A stretch of DNA of 44,547 nt from Synechococcus sp. J7-Johnson (GCF_024345795.1 NZ_JAGQBU010000022.1:1-44547), one strand, 5' to 3'; counted from the stretch's first letter, positions 20,183 to 29,818 are shown. Numbers and translations: made by a program. Notes: a model not told the origin generated them from the letters alone.

Positions 20183-20319
20183 GGCACTGGGGCTACTGGC
20201 GCGCTCGGGTGTTGGGTGCCGGCGTCAGGGCCGGAGCTGGGGCCATGGTGCTCTGCGGTTGGTGCTGTTGGGGTGCTGCTGCTGCGTAAGTTGTGGCCAG
20301 CACGCCATCACGACCTTCC

Positions 20320-21873
20320 ATGGCCCCCACCGCGCTGCTGAGTGTGTCGGACAAGCAGGGCTTGGTGGAACTCGCCACGGCCCTGCACCACCGCCATGGC
20401 TACAGCCTGCTCTCAAGTGGCGGCACCGCGGCCACCCTGGCCGCCGCCGGCCTGCCGGTGACACGCGTGGCTGATCACACCGGATCGCCGGAAATTCTCG
20501 GCGGCCGGGTCAAGACCCTGCATCCGCGCATTCACGGCGGCATCCTGGCCCGCCGGGAGGATCCAGCCCACCGAGCTGATCTGGAGTCCCAGGCGATCAC
20601 CCCAATCGATGTGGTGGTGGTGAACCTCTATCCCTTCCGCGAAACGGTGGCCGACCCAGCCGTCTCCTGGGAGACGGCTGTGGAAACGATTGACATCGGT
20701 GGCCCGGCCATGGTCCGTGCCGCCGCCAAGAACCATGCTGACGTGGCGGTGCTCACTGACCCCGGCCAGTACGGCGACTTCCTCGCGGCTCTGGCCGACG
20801 GTCGTGTCGATGCCTCCCTGCGCCGCCAGCTCGCCCTTGAGGCCTTCCGTCACACCGCCAGTTACGACAGCGCCATCAGCGGCTGGCTGGCGGAGAAACT
20901 GGAGCCTGCGGAGGCGGAGCAGGAGCTCCCTCTGCGGCTGGAGTTGCCCTTGCGCCAGCCCCTGCGCTATGGCGAGAATCCCCACCAGCAGGCCGGCTGG
21001 TACAGCGAGCCCGGGGCGGGCTGGGGCGGGGCCCGGCAGCTGCAGGGCAAGGAGCTCAGCTTCAACAACCTGCTCGACCTCGATGCCGCCCTGGCCACCG
21101 TGAGGGAGTTCGGCTACGGCGCCGACGTCAAACCCGCGGCTGTTGTGGTGAAACACACCAACCCCTGCGGTGCGGCCGTGGGCAGAAGCGCTTCCGAGGC
21201 CCTGCAGCGGGCCCTGGAGGCGGATTCGGTCTCTGCCTTCGGAGGCATCGTCGCCCTCAACACTGGGGTCGATGGGGCAAGTGCCGAGCGGCTCACCAGC
21301 CTGTTCCTGGAATGCGTTGTGGCGCCCGGTTACAGCGAGGAGGCCCTCGCGCGGTTGGGGGCCAAGGCCAACCTGCGTCTGCTGGAGCTGCCCGCGGCGG
21401 CAGTGGCGCTGGCGCCGCGGCGCCAGCTGCGCACCGTGCTCGGCGGCCTCCTGTCCCAGGACCTCGATGACCAGCCCGTCAGCGAAGCCGATTGGCAGGT
21501 GGTCAGTAAGCGGCCGCCCAGCCCGGCCGAGCTCGACGACCTGCGTTTCGCCTGGCGCCTAGTGCGCCATGTGCGCTCCAACGCGATCGTGGTGGCCAGG
21601 GCCGGGGTCAGCCTGGGGATCGGTGCCGGCCAGATGAACAGGGTCGGCTCAGCCAGGCTCGCCCTGGAGTCGGCTGGAGTTTCCAGCAAGGGAGCGGTGC
21701 TCGCCAGTGATGGTTTCTTTCCCTTCGCTGACACCGTGCGGCTGGCGGCGGAGCATGGGATCACCGCGGTGATCCAGCCGGGCGGCAGCATGCGCGACGG
21801 GGAGTCGATCCAGGCTTGTGACCAGCTCGATCTGGCGATGATCTGCACCGGCCGCCGGCACTTCCTGCACTGA
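20320..21873 (+). CDS. purH: Bifunctional AICAR transformylase/IMP cyclohydrolase
   Basis: About 517 residues, catalysing the last two steps of purine synthesis to IMP. The N-terminal MGS-like cyclohydrolase domain starts [14 protein letters not shown] and includes [17 protein letters not shown]. The C-terminal transformylase domain holds [13 protein letters not shown], the catalytic KHTNPCG lysine-histidine motif and [10 protein letters not shown], and ends CTGRRHFLH. The ATG at 20320 is favoured over an in-frame GTG at 20293 because the conserved fold starts immediately after it. Confidence 0.96.
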   Translation: MAPTALLSVSDKQGLVELATALHHRHGYSLLSSGGTAATLAAAGLPVTRVADHTGSPEILGGRVKTLHPRIHGGILARREDPAHRADLESQAITPIDVVVVNLYPFRETVADPAVSWETAVETIDIGGPAMVRAAAKNHADVAVLTDPGQYGDFLAALADGRVDASLRRQLALEAFRHTASYDSAISGWLAEKLEPAEAEQELPLRLELPLRQPLRYGENPHQQAGWYSEPGAGWGGARQLQGKELSFNNLLDLDAALATVREFGYGADVKPAAVVVKHTNPCGAAVGRSASEALQRALEADSVSAFGGIVALNTGVDGASAERLTSLFLECVVAPGYSEEALARLGAKANLRLLELPAAAVALAPRRQLRTVLGGLLSQDLDDQPVSEADWQVVSKRPPSPAELDDLRFAWRLVRHVRSNAIVVARAGVSLGIGAGQMNRVGSARLALESAGVSSKGAVLASDGFFPFADTVRLAAEHGITAVIQPGGSMRDGESIQACDQLDLAMICTGRRHFLH

Positions 21874-21958
21874 ACGGACGCGCTGCCGGCACGAAACGGC
21901 ACAGCACAGGGAGACTATGGAACAGTAGTTTCGCTGCCAATGGCTCTACTCCGTGACC

Positions 21959-22417
21959 ATGCCTGACACTCTTCCCTTCTTCCTCAATTTCCTGCACCCG
22001 TTGCTGATGTGGGCGTTGCTGGCCCTCTCCGGCTATGCCCTGTTCCTGGGCATCAAGGCCAAGAAGACCCGCACCGCCGATGCGGAGCAGCGCAAGGAGC
22101 TGATCAAGGGTAAGTTCGGTCAGCGCCACTTCCAGATCGGCTCGATCGTGCTGGCGGTGACGGTGCTCGGCAGCTTCGGCGGCATGGCCGTCACCTACCT
22201 CAACAACGGCAAGCTGTTCGTGAGTCCTCACCTGCTGGTGGGCATCGGCATGGTCTGCCTGATCGCCGTGGCAGCCTCCCTCTCGCCGCTGATCCTCAAG
22301 GGCAATCTGGTTGCCCGCAAAGCCCACGTCGGTCTGAACATGACCCTGATGACCCTGTTCCTCTGGCAGGCAGTCACTGGCATGCAGATCGTCAACAAGA
22401 TCTGGACCGATCGCTGA
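21959..22417 (+). CDS. DUF4079 family membrane protein
   Basis: About 152 residues with four predicted membrane helices (PFFLNFLHPLLMWALLALSG; IGSIVLAVTVLGSFGG; LVGIGMVCLIAVAASLSPLI; the C-terminal MTLMTLFLWQAVTGMQIV). Histidines in the helices (FLHPLLMW; ARKAHVGLN) recall haem-binding cytochrome b561-like proteins, but haem binding is only a guess. The family is known from cyanobacteria and some chloroplast-bearing organisms, with no proven role. A GTG 6 bases upstream (21953) is an alternative start. Confidence 0.82.
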   Translation: MPDTLPFFLNFLHPLLMWALLALSGYALFLGIKAKKTRTADAEQRKELIKGKFGQRHFQIGSIVLAVTVLGSFGGMAVTYLNNGKLFVSPHLLVGIGMVCLIAVAASLSPLILKGNLVARKAHVGLNMTLMTLFLWQAVTGMQIVNKIWTDR

Positions 22418-22436
22418 GGCCCTGCTCAGAAGGTTG

Positions 22437-23246
22437 TCAGAAGGGGGCTCGGCGTCGGGGCGGGCATTCCAGCTCGTGGGTGGCGTGAAAGTCTTCCTGG
22501 ACCTTCCAGGTGAGCTTGCGCGAGATCTGACGCACGATCTGACGCAGCAGGTGATCGCCGCTGGATTGGACCAGCTTGTCGGGAAGCAGGCCGATCACCG
22601 CTGGCAGCCGGATCCACACGCACAGGTCGAGTTCCCAGCGCACCTGGGTGAGGATGCCGGCCTCTGTCCCTGAATCAGGCTCGACCTCTGAATCCTGCTC
22701 CAGCTGCAGGGCGGCGTTGAATTCGACGTCGTAGATCTCCTGCAGGCTGGCGTCAGGGGCGCTCAAGGCCGCTGTGACGATGCGATAGATGCCTTCGCTC
22801 TGGGGCAGGAGCTCCAGCCCGATGGTGGGTTCCACCTCAAAGCCGAAATTGCCGAAGCGCCCCAGGGTCAGGGCATAGCCATTTGGCCCGAGCGGTTGCA
22901 CCGTCATCGGGGCCGCGCAACGGCGGAACCAGCCATCGTGGTGGTCGAGATAGGTGGCTACGGAGTGGGACGGTGCCCGCATCTCCATGACATCGGCGAA
23001 GCGGCTGCTGTACCGGCGAACCCGAAGATCGTCGCTGTGGCGCAGGGGCAGGGCTTCTGCTGGCGGGCACTGAGCAGACTCCGGATCCTGGGCAAAGGCC
23101 ACGGTTGTCGAGGCGTCGCGGGACAGAGCGGTGCTCAAAACTGTTCGATCTCCTCGAGGCCCAAGCAAGTACCCCGTGATGGCGGGAGACGATGAATCAA
23201 TGTAACTGCAGTTTGCGTGGGCGACCGGGGCCGTTGTGACAGCCAC
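22437..23246 (-). CDS. DUF1997 family protein
   Basis: Up to 269 residues. The conserved part runs from about residue 70 (HSDDLRVRRYSSRFADVMEM) to about 250 (RQISRKLTWKVQEDFH), the pattern of DUF1997 proteins shared by cyanobacteria and plants. These are thought to be small lipid- or polyketide-binding-like folds of unknown role. It is probably soluble and has no signal peptide. The first 60 residues are poorly conserved in style and the GTG at 23246 is uncertain; a later start is possible. It lies tail to tail with the DUF4079 gene, 19 bases apart. Confidence 0.78.
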   Translation of the reverse strand: MAVTTAPVAHANCSYIDSSSPAITGYLLGPRGDRTVLSTALSRDASTTVAFAQDPESAQCPPAEALPLRHSDDLRVRRYSSRFADVMEMRAPSHSVATYLDHHDGWFRRCAAPMTVQPLGPNGYALTLGRFGNFGFEVEPTIGLELLPQSEGIYRIVTAALSAPDASLQEIYDVEFNAALQLEQDSEVEPDSGTEAGILTQVRWELDLCVWIRLPAVIGLLPDKLVQSSGDHLLRQIVRQISRKLTWKVQEDFHATHELECPPRRRAPF

Positions 23247-23296
23247 GGAGCTGAGGGTTGGAAGGGGCTCCGTTCAGCCGCTCCCCGCATTCGCCT

Positions 23297-24493
23297 TCAG
23301 TTGCCGCAAAGCTCCATGAGGTGGCGGATCACGTCCTCAACCACCCGGTCGGGAGTAGAGGCGCCTGAGGTGATGCCCACGCGCAGGGGGCCCTCCGGCA
23401 GGAAAGGCGCCACCACCTCCAGATCGCCGCCAAGGGGCATGTGCTCGATGCGGTTGCCGGGCCCGATCCGCTCGGGTGTGTCGATGTGGAAGGAGCGGAT
23501 GCCGCGGCTGATGGCGATCTCCTGCAGGTGTGTGGTGTTCGAGGAGTTGTACCCGCCGATGACGACCATCAGATCGAGCGGTTCATCCACCAGGGAGAAC
23601 ATGGCGTCCTGCCGTTCCTGGGTGGCGTCGCAGATGGTGTTGAAGGCCAGGAAGTGGTCGTTGAGCTCAGCCGGGCCGTAGCGCTGCAGCATGGTGCGCT
23701 CGAACATGCGCCCGATTTCCTCGGTTTCACTCTTGAGCATCGTCGTCTGATTGGCCACACCGACGCGCACCAGATCCAGGTCGGGATCGAAGCCCGGGGA
23801 GGACGCCTTGGCGAAGTGGGTGATGAAGGCCTCGCGGTCGCCCTTGCCCAGGATGTAATCGCAGACCATCTGGGCCTCGGCCAGATCCAGCACCACCAGA
23901 TAAGTGCCGGCGAAGGAGCTGGTGGCGAGGGTTTCTTCGTGTTTCACCTTGCCGTGGATGATCGAGCTGAAGGCGTGCTTCTTGTGCTTCTCCACTGTGT
24001 TCCACACCTTCGAGACCCAGGGGCAGGTGGTGTCGACGATGTGACAGCCGCGCTCGTTCAGGAGCTGCATTTCCTGCACGGTGGCACCGAAGGCGGGCAG
24101 GATCACCACATCACCGACGCCCACCTCTGAGAAGTCCTTGACCCCTTCCTCGACGCGGATGAACAACACGTTCATGTCGCGCAGATGCGCGTTCACCGAG
24201 GGATTGTGGATGATTTCGTTGGTGATCCAGATCCGCTCGCTGGGGTAGTGCCGCCGGGTTTCGTAGGCCATTGCCACGGCGCGTTCCACGCCCCAGCAGA
24301 AGCCGAAGGCTTCAGCCAGGCGCACAGTGAGACGGCCATGGCGCAGCTCGTAGCCGTTGTCCCGCAGACCGGCGATCAGATCGCTCTGATAGGCCTGCTC
24401 GAGACTCCCTGCCACCTGCTCACCCAGACCGAAACCGCGGCGGTTGTAGCGCTCGGAGTGGTGCAGCGAGCGTTTGAAGGCGCGGGTGTCCAT
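23297..24493 (-). CDS. ispH: 4-hydroxy-3-methylbut-2-enyl diphosphate reductase
   Basis: A 398-residue iron-sulfur enzyme for the last MEP-pathway step, making IPP and DMAPP for carotenoids, phytol and quinones. The three cluster cysteines are in [25 protein letters not shown] and [13 protein letters not shown]. The length, longer than the roughly 315 residues of E. coli IspH, is normal for cyanobacterial and plant enzymes. The ATG at 24493 ([18 protein letters not shown]) is chosen; the open frame extends 33 codons further, into the amt terminator. Confidence 0.96.
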   Translation of the reverse strand: MDTRAFKRSLHHSERYNRRGFGLGEQVAGSLEQAYQSDLIAGLRDNGYELRHGRLTVRLAEAFGFCWGVERAVAMAYETRRHYPSERIWITNEIIHNPSVNAHLRDMNVLFIRVEEGVKDFSEVGVGDVVILPAFGATVQEMQLLNERGCHIVDTTCPWVSKVWNTVEKHKKHAFSSIIHGKVKHEETLATSSFAGTYLVVLDLAEAQMVCDYILGKGDREAFITHFAKASSPGFDPDLDLVRVGVANQTTMLKSETEEIGRMFERTMLQRYGPAELNDHFLAFNTICDATQERQDAMFSLVDEPLDLMVVIGGYNSSNTTHLQEIAISRGIRSFHIDTPERIGPGNRIEHMPLGGDLEVVAPFLPEGPLRVGITSGASTPDRVVEDVIRHLMELCGN

Positions 24494-24552
24494 GGCGTCG
24501 CCGCAAGGCATGCAGGCGCCGACTCTATGGGCTGAGGGCCATGATCGGGCGG

Positions 24553-24579
24553 AAAAAAAGCCCCGGTGGGAACCGGGGC
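24553..24579 (-). terminator. Intrinsic terminator of amt
   Basis: Read on the minus strand: a CCCCGG/CCGGGG stem with a 6-base loop followed by seven T residues, 40 bases after the amt stop. It separates amt from the downstream ispH. Confidence 0.9.
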
Positions 24580-24619
24580 CAGTCACGACCATGCGGTCGG
24601 AACGGGAAGAGCCAGGGGC

Positions 24620-26080
24620 TCAGTTCGTCGTGGAGGCGAAGTCGGGATAGGCCTCCATCCCGTGCTCGGAGATATCGAGACCTTCGATCTCTTCTCTCTC
24701 TGTGACGCGGATGCCTCCGGAGAGACCTCCAAGGACAGACCAAATGATCCAGGAGGTGACCAGGGTGAATATCACGTAGGTGAGGGAACCAAGGATCTGA
24801 AGACCGAGCTGGGCAAAACCCTTGCCAAGGAGCAGGCCCTTGTCTGTGCTGAACAGACCTACGGCGAGGGTTCCCCAGATGCCGCAGGTGCCGTGCACCG
24901 ACCAGGCACCGACCGGATCATCAATGCCGAGGCTGTCAACGAAACTGACGGAGAACACCACCAGGGTGCCGGCAATGAACCCAACCACCCAGGCGGCCGG
25001 CATCGAAAATCCATCGCAGCCAGCGGTGATCCCGACCAGACCGGCCAGGATGCCGTTGATCGTCATGGTGAGGTCGGGTTTGCCTGAATGCAGCTGGGAG
25101 AAGATTGTTCCAGCAATGCCCCCACCTGCGGCCCCGAGGGTCGTGGTCACGGCGATGTAGGGAACTGTTTCGTTCATAGACAGGACAGATCCCGGGTTGA
25201 AGCCGTACCAGCCGATCCAGAGGATCAGGCAGCCCAGAGTGGCAATCGCCAGGTTGTGGCCAGGAATGGCCTGGGTCTTGCCACCTTCGAATTTACCGAT
25301 TCTGGGTCCCAGGATCATCGCTCCGGCTAGACCAGCGCAAGCACCAACGGTGTGGACCAAGGTGGAACCGGCGAAATCGATGAAGCCGATCTGGTTTAGC
25401 CAGCCGGCTGCATTCCACTTCCAGCTGCCCGCAATCGGATAGATGAGGGCCACCAGCACCAGCGAGAAGATCACGAACTCGCCGAACTTGATCCGCTCAG
25501 CCACCAGACCCGAAACGATCGTGGCGGAGGTGCCTGCGAAGGCCACCTGGAAGAGAAAATCGACTGACGGCACCAGGGAGGCGTTCTTGACCATGTCCGC
25601 TGTGACGGTTGGGTCGAAGAAGAGGCCGAGTGGTCCTCCTTTGCCATAGAAGAGCCAACCGGGAATCACCGGCTCGCCGTACATCAGCGAGAAGCCGATC
25701 AGCCAGTAGGCGCTCGCCGCCAAAGCGAACACGATCAGGTTCTTGGCGAGAATGTTGGTGGCGTTCTTCTGGCGGCAGAGACCGGCTTCGACCATGGCGA
25801 AGCCGGCGTTCATGAAGATCACCAGGATGGCGGCGATCAGCAGCCAGACATTGTTGATCAGGAAGGCCGGGGTGAGCTCAGGAAGCTCGGCAGCGTGGGC
25901 GGAGAGGTTAAACACCCCGAGGCCGAAAAGGGCCAGGGGCACACAGGCCAGCCAGGTGAGCGTGCGGGAATTGGAGAGCCCGCGGATGCTGCGCAGCAGC
26001 AGTTCGGGAGCCTCAAGCAGACTCGCCTCCTGAAGACGCCGCGGCCGGCGTCGCCCAGGGGCGTGAGGAGCAACTGTCAT
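24620..26080 (-). CDS. amt: Ammonium transporter (Amt family)
   Basis: A 486-residue membrane channel for ammonium uptake. An N-terminal segment with a signal-like helix (TWLACVPLALFGLGVFNL, ending AHAA) precedes eleven membrane helices. The two pore histidines are visible in DFAGSTLVHTVGACAGL and WSVHGTCGIWGTLAVG. The family signature AGFAMVEAGLCRQKNATNIL is present. The ATG at 26080 (MTVAPHAPGRR) is chosen over an in-frame upstream ATG at 26158. A weak NtcA-like site lies about 100 bases upstream. No glnB/glnK gene is adjacent. Confidence 0.95.
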   Translation of the reverse strand: MTVAPHAPGRRRPRRLQEASLLEAPELLLRSIRGLSNSRTLTWLACVPLALFGLGVFNLSAHAAELPELTPAFLINNVWLLIAAILVIFMNAGFAMVEAGLCRQKNATNILAKNLIVFALAASAYWLIGFSLMYGEPVIPGWLFYGKGGPLGLFFDPTVTADMVKNASLVPSVDFLFQVAFAGTSATIVSGLVAERIKFGEFVIFSLVLVALIYPIAGSWKWNAAGWLNQIGFIDFAGSTLVHTVGACAGLAGAMILGPRIGKFEGGKTQAIPGHNLAIATLGCLILWIGWYGFNPGSVLSMNETVPYIAVTTTLGAAGGGIAGTIFSQLHSGKPDLTMTINGILAGLVGITAGCDGFSMPAAWVVGFIAGTLVVFSVSFVDSLGIDDPVGAWSVHGTCGIWGTLAVGLFSTDKGLLLGKGFAQLGLQILGSLTYVIFTLVTSWIIWSVLGGLSGGIRVTEREEIEGLDISEHGMEAYPDFASTTN

Positions 26081-26177
26081 GGAGCGGAACGTCGCACAGG
26101 ATTTTGCGGAGAGAGGATGGATCACGCCCAAGGGCGTTCCTACATGGCAAAAGTGCACGGTGCGGCACCAATCGCTG

Positions 26178-26191
26178 GTGGCGTTCGCTAC
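26178..26191 (-). promoter_or_regulatory. Possible degenerate NtcA site upstream of amt
   Basis: Read on the minus strand it is GTA-N8-CAC, one base off the NtcA consensus GTAN8TAC, about 98 bases before the amt ATG and at the 3' end of sfsA. Nitrogen-controlled amt genes are usual NtcA targets. No good -10 lies at the expected distance, so this is weak. Confidence 0.22.
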
Positions 26192-26994
26192 AAAACCTCT
26201 GATCCGTTTGCGTTGGGAGGTGCCGGGGGTTCGCTGGGGATCAACTCGGCCACGCCGAGCCAGCTCACGCCCTCGGCGCTGAAGCGGTAGCGCAGGGGCA
26301 GTACCTCAACCCCTGCCGCCAGGGCCTCCCGGAACAACTCGCCGTAGCGGGGATCGGCCGAATCCCCCGGCGCGAAGGCCGTCACGTCGGCGCGGCTCAG
26401 GCAGGGAACGAGCAGGCCGCGGGCTTCTGGTCCAACGGCCATCAGCTCACGCAGGTGCTTCTGACCCCTCTCGGTGACCGTATCCGGGAACAGAGCCAGC
26501 TCCCCCCGGCTCCAGGTGGTGTTCTTGACCTCCAGGTAGATCGGCCGCGGGTCGGCGGCGGCGTCGGCAGGGCTCAGCAGCAGATCGATCCGGCTGCGAC
26601 GGTTCTGCCCGTAGGGCACCTCGGCGCGGATCGAGTCGATCGGTCCCAGCCATGGCTCCAGGCAGCCCGCTTCGATCGTGGCCCGCACCAGCCGGTTGGG
26701 CAGGGCCGTGTTCACCCCCACCCAGCAGTCCTGGCCGTCACTGCCCGTCACCAGGGCCTGCTCCCAGCTCCAGGCCAGCTTGCGCTCGGGCCTGGGGTCG
26801 TGGCGCAGGCGCACTCGTTCTCCTGGAAGGAGCACCCCGGTCATGGGTCCGGTGTTGGGGCAATGGGCGGTCACCACCTGGCCGTCAGCCAGCTCCACAT
26901 CGGCCAGGAAGCGTTTGTAGCGGCGCAGCAGCACCCCCTCCACCAGGTTCTGCATCGGCAGGATCAGGCTGGGGCAGGGCTTCGGATCCGGCAT
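26188..26994 (-). CDS. sfsA: SfsA family protein (sugar fermentation stimulation homologue)
   Basis: About 268 residues. Recognised by EGVLLRRYKRFLADVELADG at the start, HCPNTGPMTG, PYGQNRRSRIDLLL, the nuclease-like YLEVKNTTW and FPDTVTERGQKHLREL. The family combines an OB-fold with a PD-(D/E)XK-like domain and was linked to maltose gene expression and DNA binding in E. coli; its role in cyanobacteria is unknown. The ATG at 26994 is chosen, with 26955 also possible. Further upstream the open frame runs into murJ. It is divergent from murJ and upstream of amt on the same strand. Confidence 0.9.
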   Translation of the reverse strand: MPDPKPCPSLILPMQNLVEGVLLRRYKRFLADVELADGQVVTAHCPNTGPMTGVLLPGERVRLRHDPRPERKLAWSWEQALVTGSDGQDCWVGVNTALPNRLVRATIEAGCLEPWLGPIDSIRAEVPYGQNRRSRIDLLLSPADAAADPRPIYLEVKNTTWSRGELALFPDTVTERGQKHLRELMAVGPEARGLLVPCLSRADVTAFAPGDSADPRYGELFREALAAGVEVLPLRYRFSAEGVSWLGVAELIPSEPPAPPNANGSEVL

Positions 26995-27118
26995 CAACTC
27001 GGGTGCTGGCCAGGGGGGCTGGCTCAGTCGCCCATATGCTGCCGCTCGGCCGGTCGCTATGGCTGCGGGCGGCGGGGTGGAGAATCCCCCGATGGATGGG
27101 GCCCAACGGCCTGACTGG

Positions 27119-28732
27119 ATGGCGAAATCCCTGCGGCGCATCGCCCTGATCGTGGCGCTGGCCACGGCCCTGAGCAAGGTGGCCGGTCTGCTGCGACAGC
27201 TGGTGATCGCCGCCGCCTTCGGGGTGGGAGCCGCCTACGACGCCTACAACTACGCCTACGTACTGCCCGGTTTCCTGCTGATCCTGCTGGGGGGCATCAA
27301 CGGGCCGTTCCACAGCGCCATGGTGAGCGTGCTGGCCCGCCGCCCCCGCGAAGAGGGAGCCCATGTGCTGGCAGCGATCAACACCCTGGTGGGGGTTGGT
27401 CTGCTTGGTGTGACCGTGCTGCTGGTGGTCGGAGCCGATCCGCTGATTTCCCTGGTGGGGCCGGGGCTGGGGGACGAGCGCCACGCCATCGCCGTGCTGC
27501 AGTTGCGCTGGATGGCGCCGATGGCCCTGTTTTCGGGCTTGATCGGCCTGGGCTTTGGGGCTCTCAATGCCGCCGACGTGTTCTGGCTGCCATCGGTGAG
27601 CCCGCTGGTGTCGAGCGTGGCGATGATCGGCGGCATCGGCATTCTCTGGTGGCAGCTGGGCCCGGCGATCACCCTGCCCGCCACGGCGGTGATCGGCGGC
27701 GTGGTGCTCGCACTCACCACCACCCTGGGGGCGCTGCTGCAGTGGCTGATCCAGCTGCCCGCCCTGGCGAAGGAGGGGCTGAATCGGTTTCAGCTCGTCT
27801 GGGATTGGCAGCACCCTGGCGTCAGGGAGGTGCTTCAGGTGATGGGTCCGGCCACGCTCTCCTCGGGGATGCTCCAGATCAATGTGTTCACCAGTCTGTT
27901 CTTCGCCTCGGGGATGGTGGGTGCGGCGGCCGGCCTGGGTTACGCCAACCTGCTGGTGCAGACACCGCTGGGCTTGATCTCGAACGCCTTGCTCGTGCCG
28001 CTGCTGCCGGTGTTCTCCCGGCTGACGGCCCCAGCCGACCGATCTGCCCTGGTCGGCCGCATCCGCCAGGGCCTGATGCTCTCGAACGCCAGCATGCTGC
28101 CGCTGGGGGCCCTGATGGTGGGTCTGGCCGGTCCGATCGTGGCCCTGATCTACAAACGGGGGGCCTTCGACCTGGGTGCGGCCCAGCTGGTGACGAGCCT
28201 GCTGATCGCCTACGGGATCGGCATGCCTGCCTACCTCGGCCGTGATGTGATCGTGCGCGTCTTCTATGCCCTCGGTGATGGCAACACGCCATTCCGCTTC
28301 TCCCTGGCCGGGATCGGCTTCAACGTGATCTTCTGCTGGTTGTTCGTCGGGGGCCCCACCCCCTGGGGGCTCCAGCTCCCGGCGTTCAACTTCGGCGCTG
28401 CCGGGCTGGTGATGGCCACGGTGGCGGTGAATGTGCTCACCTGCGCCGGATTGCTGCTGGCGCTGCAACGGCGCCTTGGCAGCCTGCCCCTGCGGGCCTG
28501 GGGGCGGGACAGCCTGCTGCTGCTGCTGGCCGCCCTGGCGGGGGGTCTGGCCGCCTGGGTGCTCTCCAGCTATGTGGCCTGGCCAGGCGGACTGCTGGGC
28601 CAGCTGCTTCAGTGCGCGCTGAGTGCCGGCCTGGGGCTGACTCTCTACGGCCTGATCGCCAGCTGGGCAGGGGTGCCCGAGGCCCGTGATCTGGTCCTGC
28701 AGGTGCGCACGCGCCTCAGCCGGGGTTCCTGA
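27119..28732 (+). CDS. murJ: Lipid II flippase MurJ
   Basis: About 537 residues with 14 predicted membrane helices, the MATE-like fold that flips lipid II for peptidoglycan synthesis. The start MAKSLRRIALIVALATALSK and then GLLRQLVIAAAFG match MviN/MurJ proteins, as do the GGINGPFHSAMV loop and FYALGDGNTPFRFSLAG. Upstream in-frame ATGs at 27059 and 27092 would add up to 20 unconserved residues. The 3' end overlaps the convergent small gene by 17 bases. Confidence 0.93.
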   Translation: MAKSLRRIALIVALATALSKVAGLLRQLVIAAAFGVGAAYDAYNYAYVLPGFLLILLGGINGPFHSAMVSVLARRPREEGAHVLAAINTLVGVGLLGVTVLLVVGADPLISLVGPGLGDERHAIAVLQLRWMAPMALFSGLIGLGFGALNAADVFWLPSVSPLVSSVAMIGGIGILWWQLGPAITLPATAVIGGVVLALTTTLGALLQWLIQLPALAKEGLNRFQLVWDWQHPGVREVLQVMGPATLSSGMLQINVFTSLFFASGMVGAAAGLGYANLLVQTPLGLISNALLVPLLPVFSRLTAPADRSALVGRIRQGLMLSNASMLPLGALMVGLAGPIVALIYKRGAFDLGAAQLVTSLLIAYGIGMPAYLGRDVIVRVFYALGDGNTPFRFSLAGIGFNVIFCWLFVGGPTPWGLQLPAFNFGAAGLVMATVAVNVLTCAGLLLALQRRLGSLPLRAWGRDSLLLLLAALAGGLAAWVLSSYVAWPGGLLGQLLQCALSAGLGLTLYGLIASWAGVPEARDLVLQVRTRLSRGS

Positions 28733-28982
28733 GGGTCACCCGGCGCTCCTCACGCACCTGAACCGGGATCTCAAGGTGGCTGCGTCCGAGCATCTGGGGG
28801 CCATCCACCGAGAAGATCCGGGCCTCGATACCGAAATCACGAAAGGCATTCTCCAGTTCCTGGATCAGGGCCTTCTCCACCTGGGCCTCGGCGTCGACGA
28901 CCTTGCCGATCAAGCGGCCGCCCAGGGGGCCGATGCGCTGACGGACCACCTCTCGGGCATTGGTGACCTCAATGACCAGCAT
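28716..28982 (-). CDS. Conserved cyanobacterial hypothetical protein
   Basis: An 88-residue soluble protein without a recognised domain. It opens MLVIEVTNAREVVRQRIGPL and continues with a regular helix (DAEAQVEKALIQELENAF), a short strand region and a basic end (VREERRVTLRNPG). The evenly mixed, well-behaved sequence suggests a real small fold, and similar proteins are common in Synechococcus genomes. The ATG at 28982 is chosen; the open frame upstream has unlikely composition. It is the last of three small minus-strand genes. The function is unknown. Confidence 0.7.
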   Translation of the reverse strand: MLVIEVTNAREVVRQRIGPLGGRLIGKVVDAEAQVEKALIQELENAFRDFGIEARIFSVDGPQMLGRSHLEIPVQVREERRVTLRNPG

Positions 28983-29076
28983 CCAACGCCTGCAATGGGT
29001 TTGAACCTTATCTGCTGCGCAACGTCCAGGCCGGCACTGTCGTGCTTCTTCAGCCGCTGCCACCCATCAATGGGGC

Positions 29077-29367
29077 TCAGCGCCCCAAGTTCTCAAGGAC
29101 GTCCTCGAGATCACGCAACTGCCCCGGGGGGAGCAGACGGGCCAGGGGCAGGCGGCTGGAGCCTCCGCCGATCGGCACCTGGACCGCTTCAAGGGCCTGG
29201 CGGGCGCAGACGCCGGGCCCCTGATCGAGCCGGGCGGCGCATTCGATCGCCAGGGTCATCGCCAGACCGGCATCGCCCAGGTAGAGATGCCAGCTGGCCA
29301 CCTGGATATAGAGGCGGTCAGCCAGGGCCAGGCTCAGCTCCTCGAGTTCAGGTCCCGTCAGGCTCAC
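29077..29367 (-). CDS. DUF3181 family protein
   Basis: A 96-residue conserved cyanobacterial protein of unknown function. The segment ELSLALADRLYIQVASWHLY followed by LGDAGLAM is the family hallmark, and the C-terminal half (LPLARLLPPGQLRDLEDVLE) is helical. It is probably soluble. It lies between two other small conserved genes on the same strand, with gaps of 94 and 15 bases, so a small operon is possible. Confidence 0.75.
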   Translation of the reverse strand: MSLTGPELEELSLALADRLYIQVASWHLYLGDAGLAMTLAIECAARLDQGPGVCARQALEAVQVPIGGGSSRLPLARLLPPGQLRDLEDVLENLGR

Positions 29368-29382
29368 TGGACTTGGCTGCGC

Positions 29383-29640
29383 TCAGACCTCACCTTGGTC
29401 GAGGGTCTGGCTTCGTGGGCGCAGCCGCAACACGATGATGAGGTGCAGCAGCCAGCCCGCCCCCCAGGTCAGGCTCAGCCAGCTCAGGTGAACCCAGGGA
29501 TGACGCAGCCCCTGCACGAACCACAGACCCGTGTTCAAGGCAGCGAACAGGCCGCCATGGAGGCAGAGGTTCACCACCCGCTCGTAGTGGCGGTAGGTGG
29601 GGTCGGCGGGGTCGGCGGGGCCGTACCAGCGGATCGGCAT
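29383..29640 (-). CDS. Small two-helix membrane protein (2TM-like)
   Basis: An 85-residue protein starting MPIRWYGPADPADPTYRHYE. Two hydrophobic segments (LCLHGGLFAALNTGLWFVQ and LSLTWGAGWLLHLIIVLRL), separated by a short loop with RHPWVHLSW, match the 2TM domain seen in many bacteria. The function is unknown. The ATG at 29640 is chosen; the open frame runs further upstream to 29715 without family-like sequence. It is the first gene of a possible three-gene minus-strand unit and is divergent from the tRNA gene. Confidence 0.72.
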   Translation of the reverse strand: MPIRWYGPADPADPTYRHYERVVNLCLHGGLFAALNTGLWFVQGLRHPWVHLSWLSLTWGAGWLLHLIIVLRLRPRSQTLDQGEV

Positions 29641-29736
29641 GGGGAGGGGGAACGCAGAGCCTGAGGTGGCTGTCTCGATTGTGCCCCGGCGACAGTTGAC
29701 GAATGGCCCCCCCATGCGGTGAGAATGTTGAAGTAA

Positions 29737-29810
29737 GCGCTTGTAGCTCAGCGGATTAGAGCATCTGACTACGGATCAGAGGGTCGGGAGTTCGAATCTC
29801 TCCAGGCGCG
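29737..29810 (+). tRNA. tRNA-Arg (anticodon ACG)
   Basis: A full cloverleaf can be drawn. The acceptor GCGCTTG pairs with CAGGCGC. The D-stem is GCTC/GAGC. The anticodon stem TCTGA/TCAGA encloses loop CTACGGA with anticodon ACG. The variable loop has 5 bases and the T-stem GGGAG/CTCTC encloses TTCGAAT. The 3' CCA is not encoded. The A at position 34 should be deaminated to inosine to read CGU/CGC/CGA. Confidence 0.97.
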
Positions 29811-29818
29811 CTTGTCAA

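Noticed and set aside
29600-29630. GGGGTCGGC repeat
   Set aside because: It is inside the 2TM-like protein gene and encodes a PADPADP stretch, so it is ordinary coding redundancy.
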